From positions 1-64,000 of the forward strand of contig JANLQJ010000084.1 in the NCBI GenBank assembly GCA_031367715.1: a stretch of DNA of 64,000 bases, written 5' to 3'. Shown here one piece after another: positions 63,200 to 64,000 of the stretch (positions are counted from its first letter, which is position 1; each line of letters starts with the position of its first letter). The position numbers were made by a program, and so were the translations under genes. The notes beneath the pieces were generated by a model. The model searched no databases, was not told where the DNA came from, and saw only the letters and a program-made list of their open reading frames with translations. This DNA is from JANYHF01 sp031367715 (GTDB taxonomy: Bacteria; Pseudomonadota; Alphaproteobacteria; Rhizobiales; Hyphomicrobiaceae).

Positions 63200-64000
63200 A
63201 TGGTAACCAGCGACGAAACGATCGGCTTCATCGGCCTTGGCGCCATGGGGCGCGGCATGGCGGCCAATTGCGTCGCAAAGGGCTTCAAGCTGGCCGTCTA
63301 CGATATCAGGCCGGAACCGGTCGAGGCGTTGGTGGGACTTGGCGCCACGGCCGGCCGCGGCGTCGCCGAGGTTGCCAAGACATGTTCGATCATCATCACT
63401 GTGTTGCCGACCGGGCGCGAGGTGAGCGAGATCGTCATGGGTGCGGACGGCATATTCGCTCATGCCAAACCAGGCTCGCTGGTGATGGACTTGTCCACCA
63501 TCGATCCCGAAACCACGGACCGGCTGCATGCGGAAGGTAAAGTCAAAGGCGTCCGCACCATCGATGCCCCGATCGGTCGCCTTGCCTGGCATGCCGAACG
63601 CGGCGAGAGCCTGTTCATGGTCGGCGCCGAGCCGGCCGATTTCGAGCGCGCAAAACCGCTGCTCGAAGCCATGGGCACAACCATCCATCATTGCGGGGCG
63701 GGCGGCACCGGCACGCGCACCAAGCTCGTGAACAACTACCTCGCCATTATTCTGTGCCAGCTCAACGCCGAGGCGCTGGCCCTGTCGCAGCGCTTCGGGC
63801 TCGATCTGGCCAAGACGCTCGATGTTATCCATGGTACGACGGCAACCAACGGGCAGTTGAAAATCAACTGGCCGAACAAGGTGCTGGCTGGCGACACCTC
63901 GCCCGGTTTTACCATCGACCTTGCGCACAAGGACCTGTCCCTGATCATCAGCGCCGCCAACGCCGCCCGTGTCCCGCTGCCGGTCGCAGCCGCCGCCCGC
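63200..64000 (+). CDS. 3-hydroxyisobutyrate-dehydrogenase-like enzyme (cut by the window end)
   Basis: The frame starts at ATG 63200, behind AGGGAAGGG, and stays open to the last base, 267 codons. It opens with the NAD(P) loop IGFIGLGAMGRGMAAN, and shows DLSTIDPETT, a glycine stretch GAGGTGTRTKLVNN with the conserved catalytic Lys in TKLVNNYLA and the CQLNAEALALS helix, all typical of beta-hydroxyacid dehydrogenases. Members reduce or oxidise small hydroxyacids such as tartronate semialdehyde, 3-hydroxyisobutyrate or sulfolactaldehyde. The position beside the sugar-type operon suggests a step in the same catabolism; about 20-30 C-terminal residues are missing. Confidence 0.88.
   Translation, partial: MVTSDETIGFIGLGAMGRGMAANCVAKGFKLAVYDIRPEPVEALVGLGATAGRGVAEVAKTCSIIITVLPTGREVSEIVMGADGIFAHAKPGSLVMDLSTIDPETTDRLHAEGKVKGVRTIDAPIGRLAWHAERGESLFMVGAEPADFERAKPLLEAMGTTIHHCGAGGTGTRTKLVNNYLAIILCQLNAEALALSQRFGLDLAKTLDVIHGTTATNGQLKINWPNKVLAGDTSPGFTIDLAHKDLSLIISAANAARVPLPVAAAAR

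Overview
The window is high-GC, almost entirely protein coding, and reads as chromosomal DNA of an aerobic alphaproteobacterium, most likely of the order Hyphomicrobiales (Rhizobiales). The evidence is the dnaG-rpoD pair with a long RpoD, a primase whose zinc motif is degenerate (as I recall from this group), an aerobic-type cobalamin cluster led by a B12 riboswitch and cbtBA, and the trio bamE / ubiquinol-cytochrome c chaperone / DUF177. I cannot place it to genus. I see no rRNA, tRNA, CRISPR array, intact insertion sequence or prophage.

Layout. 0.1-5.4 kb: an M1 aminopeptidase, then a soluble PAS hybrid histidine kinase facing an OmpR-type regulator tail to tail. 5.6-7.0 kb: a universal stress protein and a small conserved protein behind an FNR/FixK-like site. 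7.1-20.2 kb: the cobalamin locus: promoter, riboswitch, cbtB, cbtA, a DUF1636 protein, cobW, cobN, cobG, cobH, cobI, cobJ, cobK (reversed), cobL, cobE and cobM, mostly with 4-base start/stop overlaps. 20.3-26.5 kb: aquaporin, a small exported protein, an M20 amidohydrolase, a DUF3047 protein, then cbiD and cobB, which belong to the same pathway. No cobF is visible, so cbiD probably supplies the C1 methylation in an otherwise oxygen-dependent pathway.

26.7-38.2 kb: a pair of exported M16 peptidases (one active, one lacking the zinc motif), a broken Uma2 gene carrying a 118-bp palindromic element, dnaG, rpoD, a probably acquired OLD-like ATPase/nuclease, an epimerase-like protein, an intact Uma2 gene and a HlyU-family gene. 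38.3-47.7 kb: an exported polysaccharide deacetylase with a tail of about 600 residues rich in Pro, Ala and Lys, BamE, the cytochrome bc1 chaperone, DUF177, a SIMPL protein, an unrecognised acidic-tailed protein and a two-gene ABC exporter.

47.9-64 kb is catabolic. The first operon pairs an SsuABC/TauABC-like importer with two SDR dehydrogenases and a NodB-fold deacetylase/amidase-like enzyme. The second runs glutamine-synthetase-like ligase, isochorismatase-fold hydrolase, ribose-type permease, sugar-binding protein, a permease fused to a six-bladed propeller (SMP-30/strictosidine-synthase-like), a second free propeller protein and a double ATPase. An AhpD-like protein and a 3-hydroxyisobutyrate-dehydrogenase-like gene cut by the window edge follow. 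This second operon is the best candidate for an uncharacterised system: a transporter physically joined to an enzyme-like domain, with a gamma-glutamyl ligase and an amidase upstream. Several families of palindromic intergenic repeats are scattered through the window.
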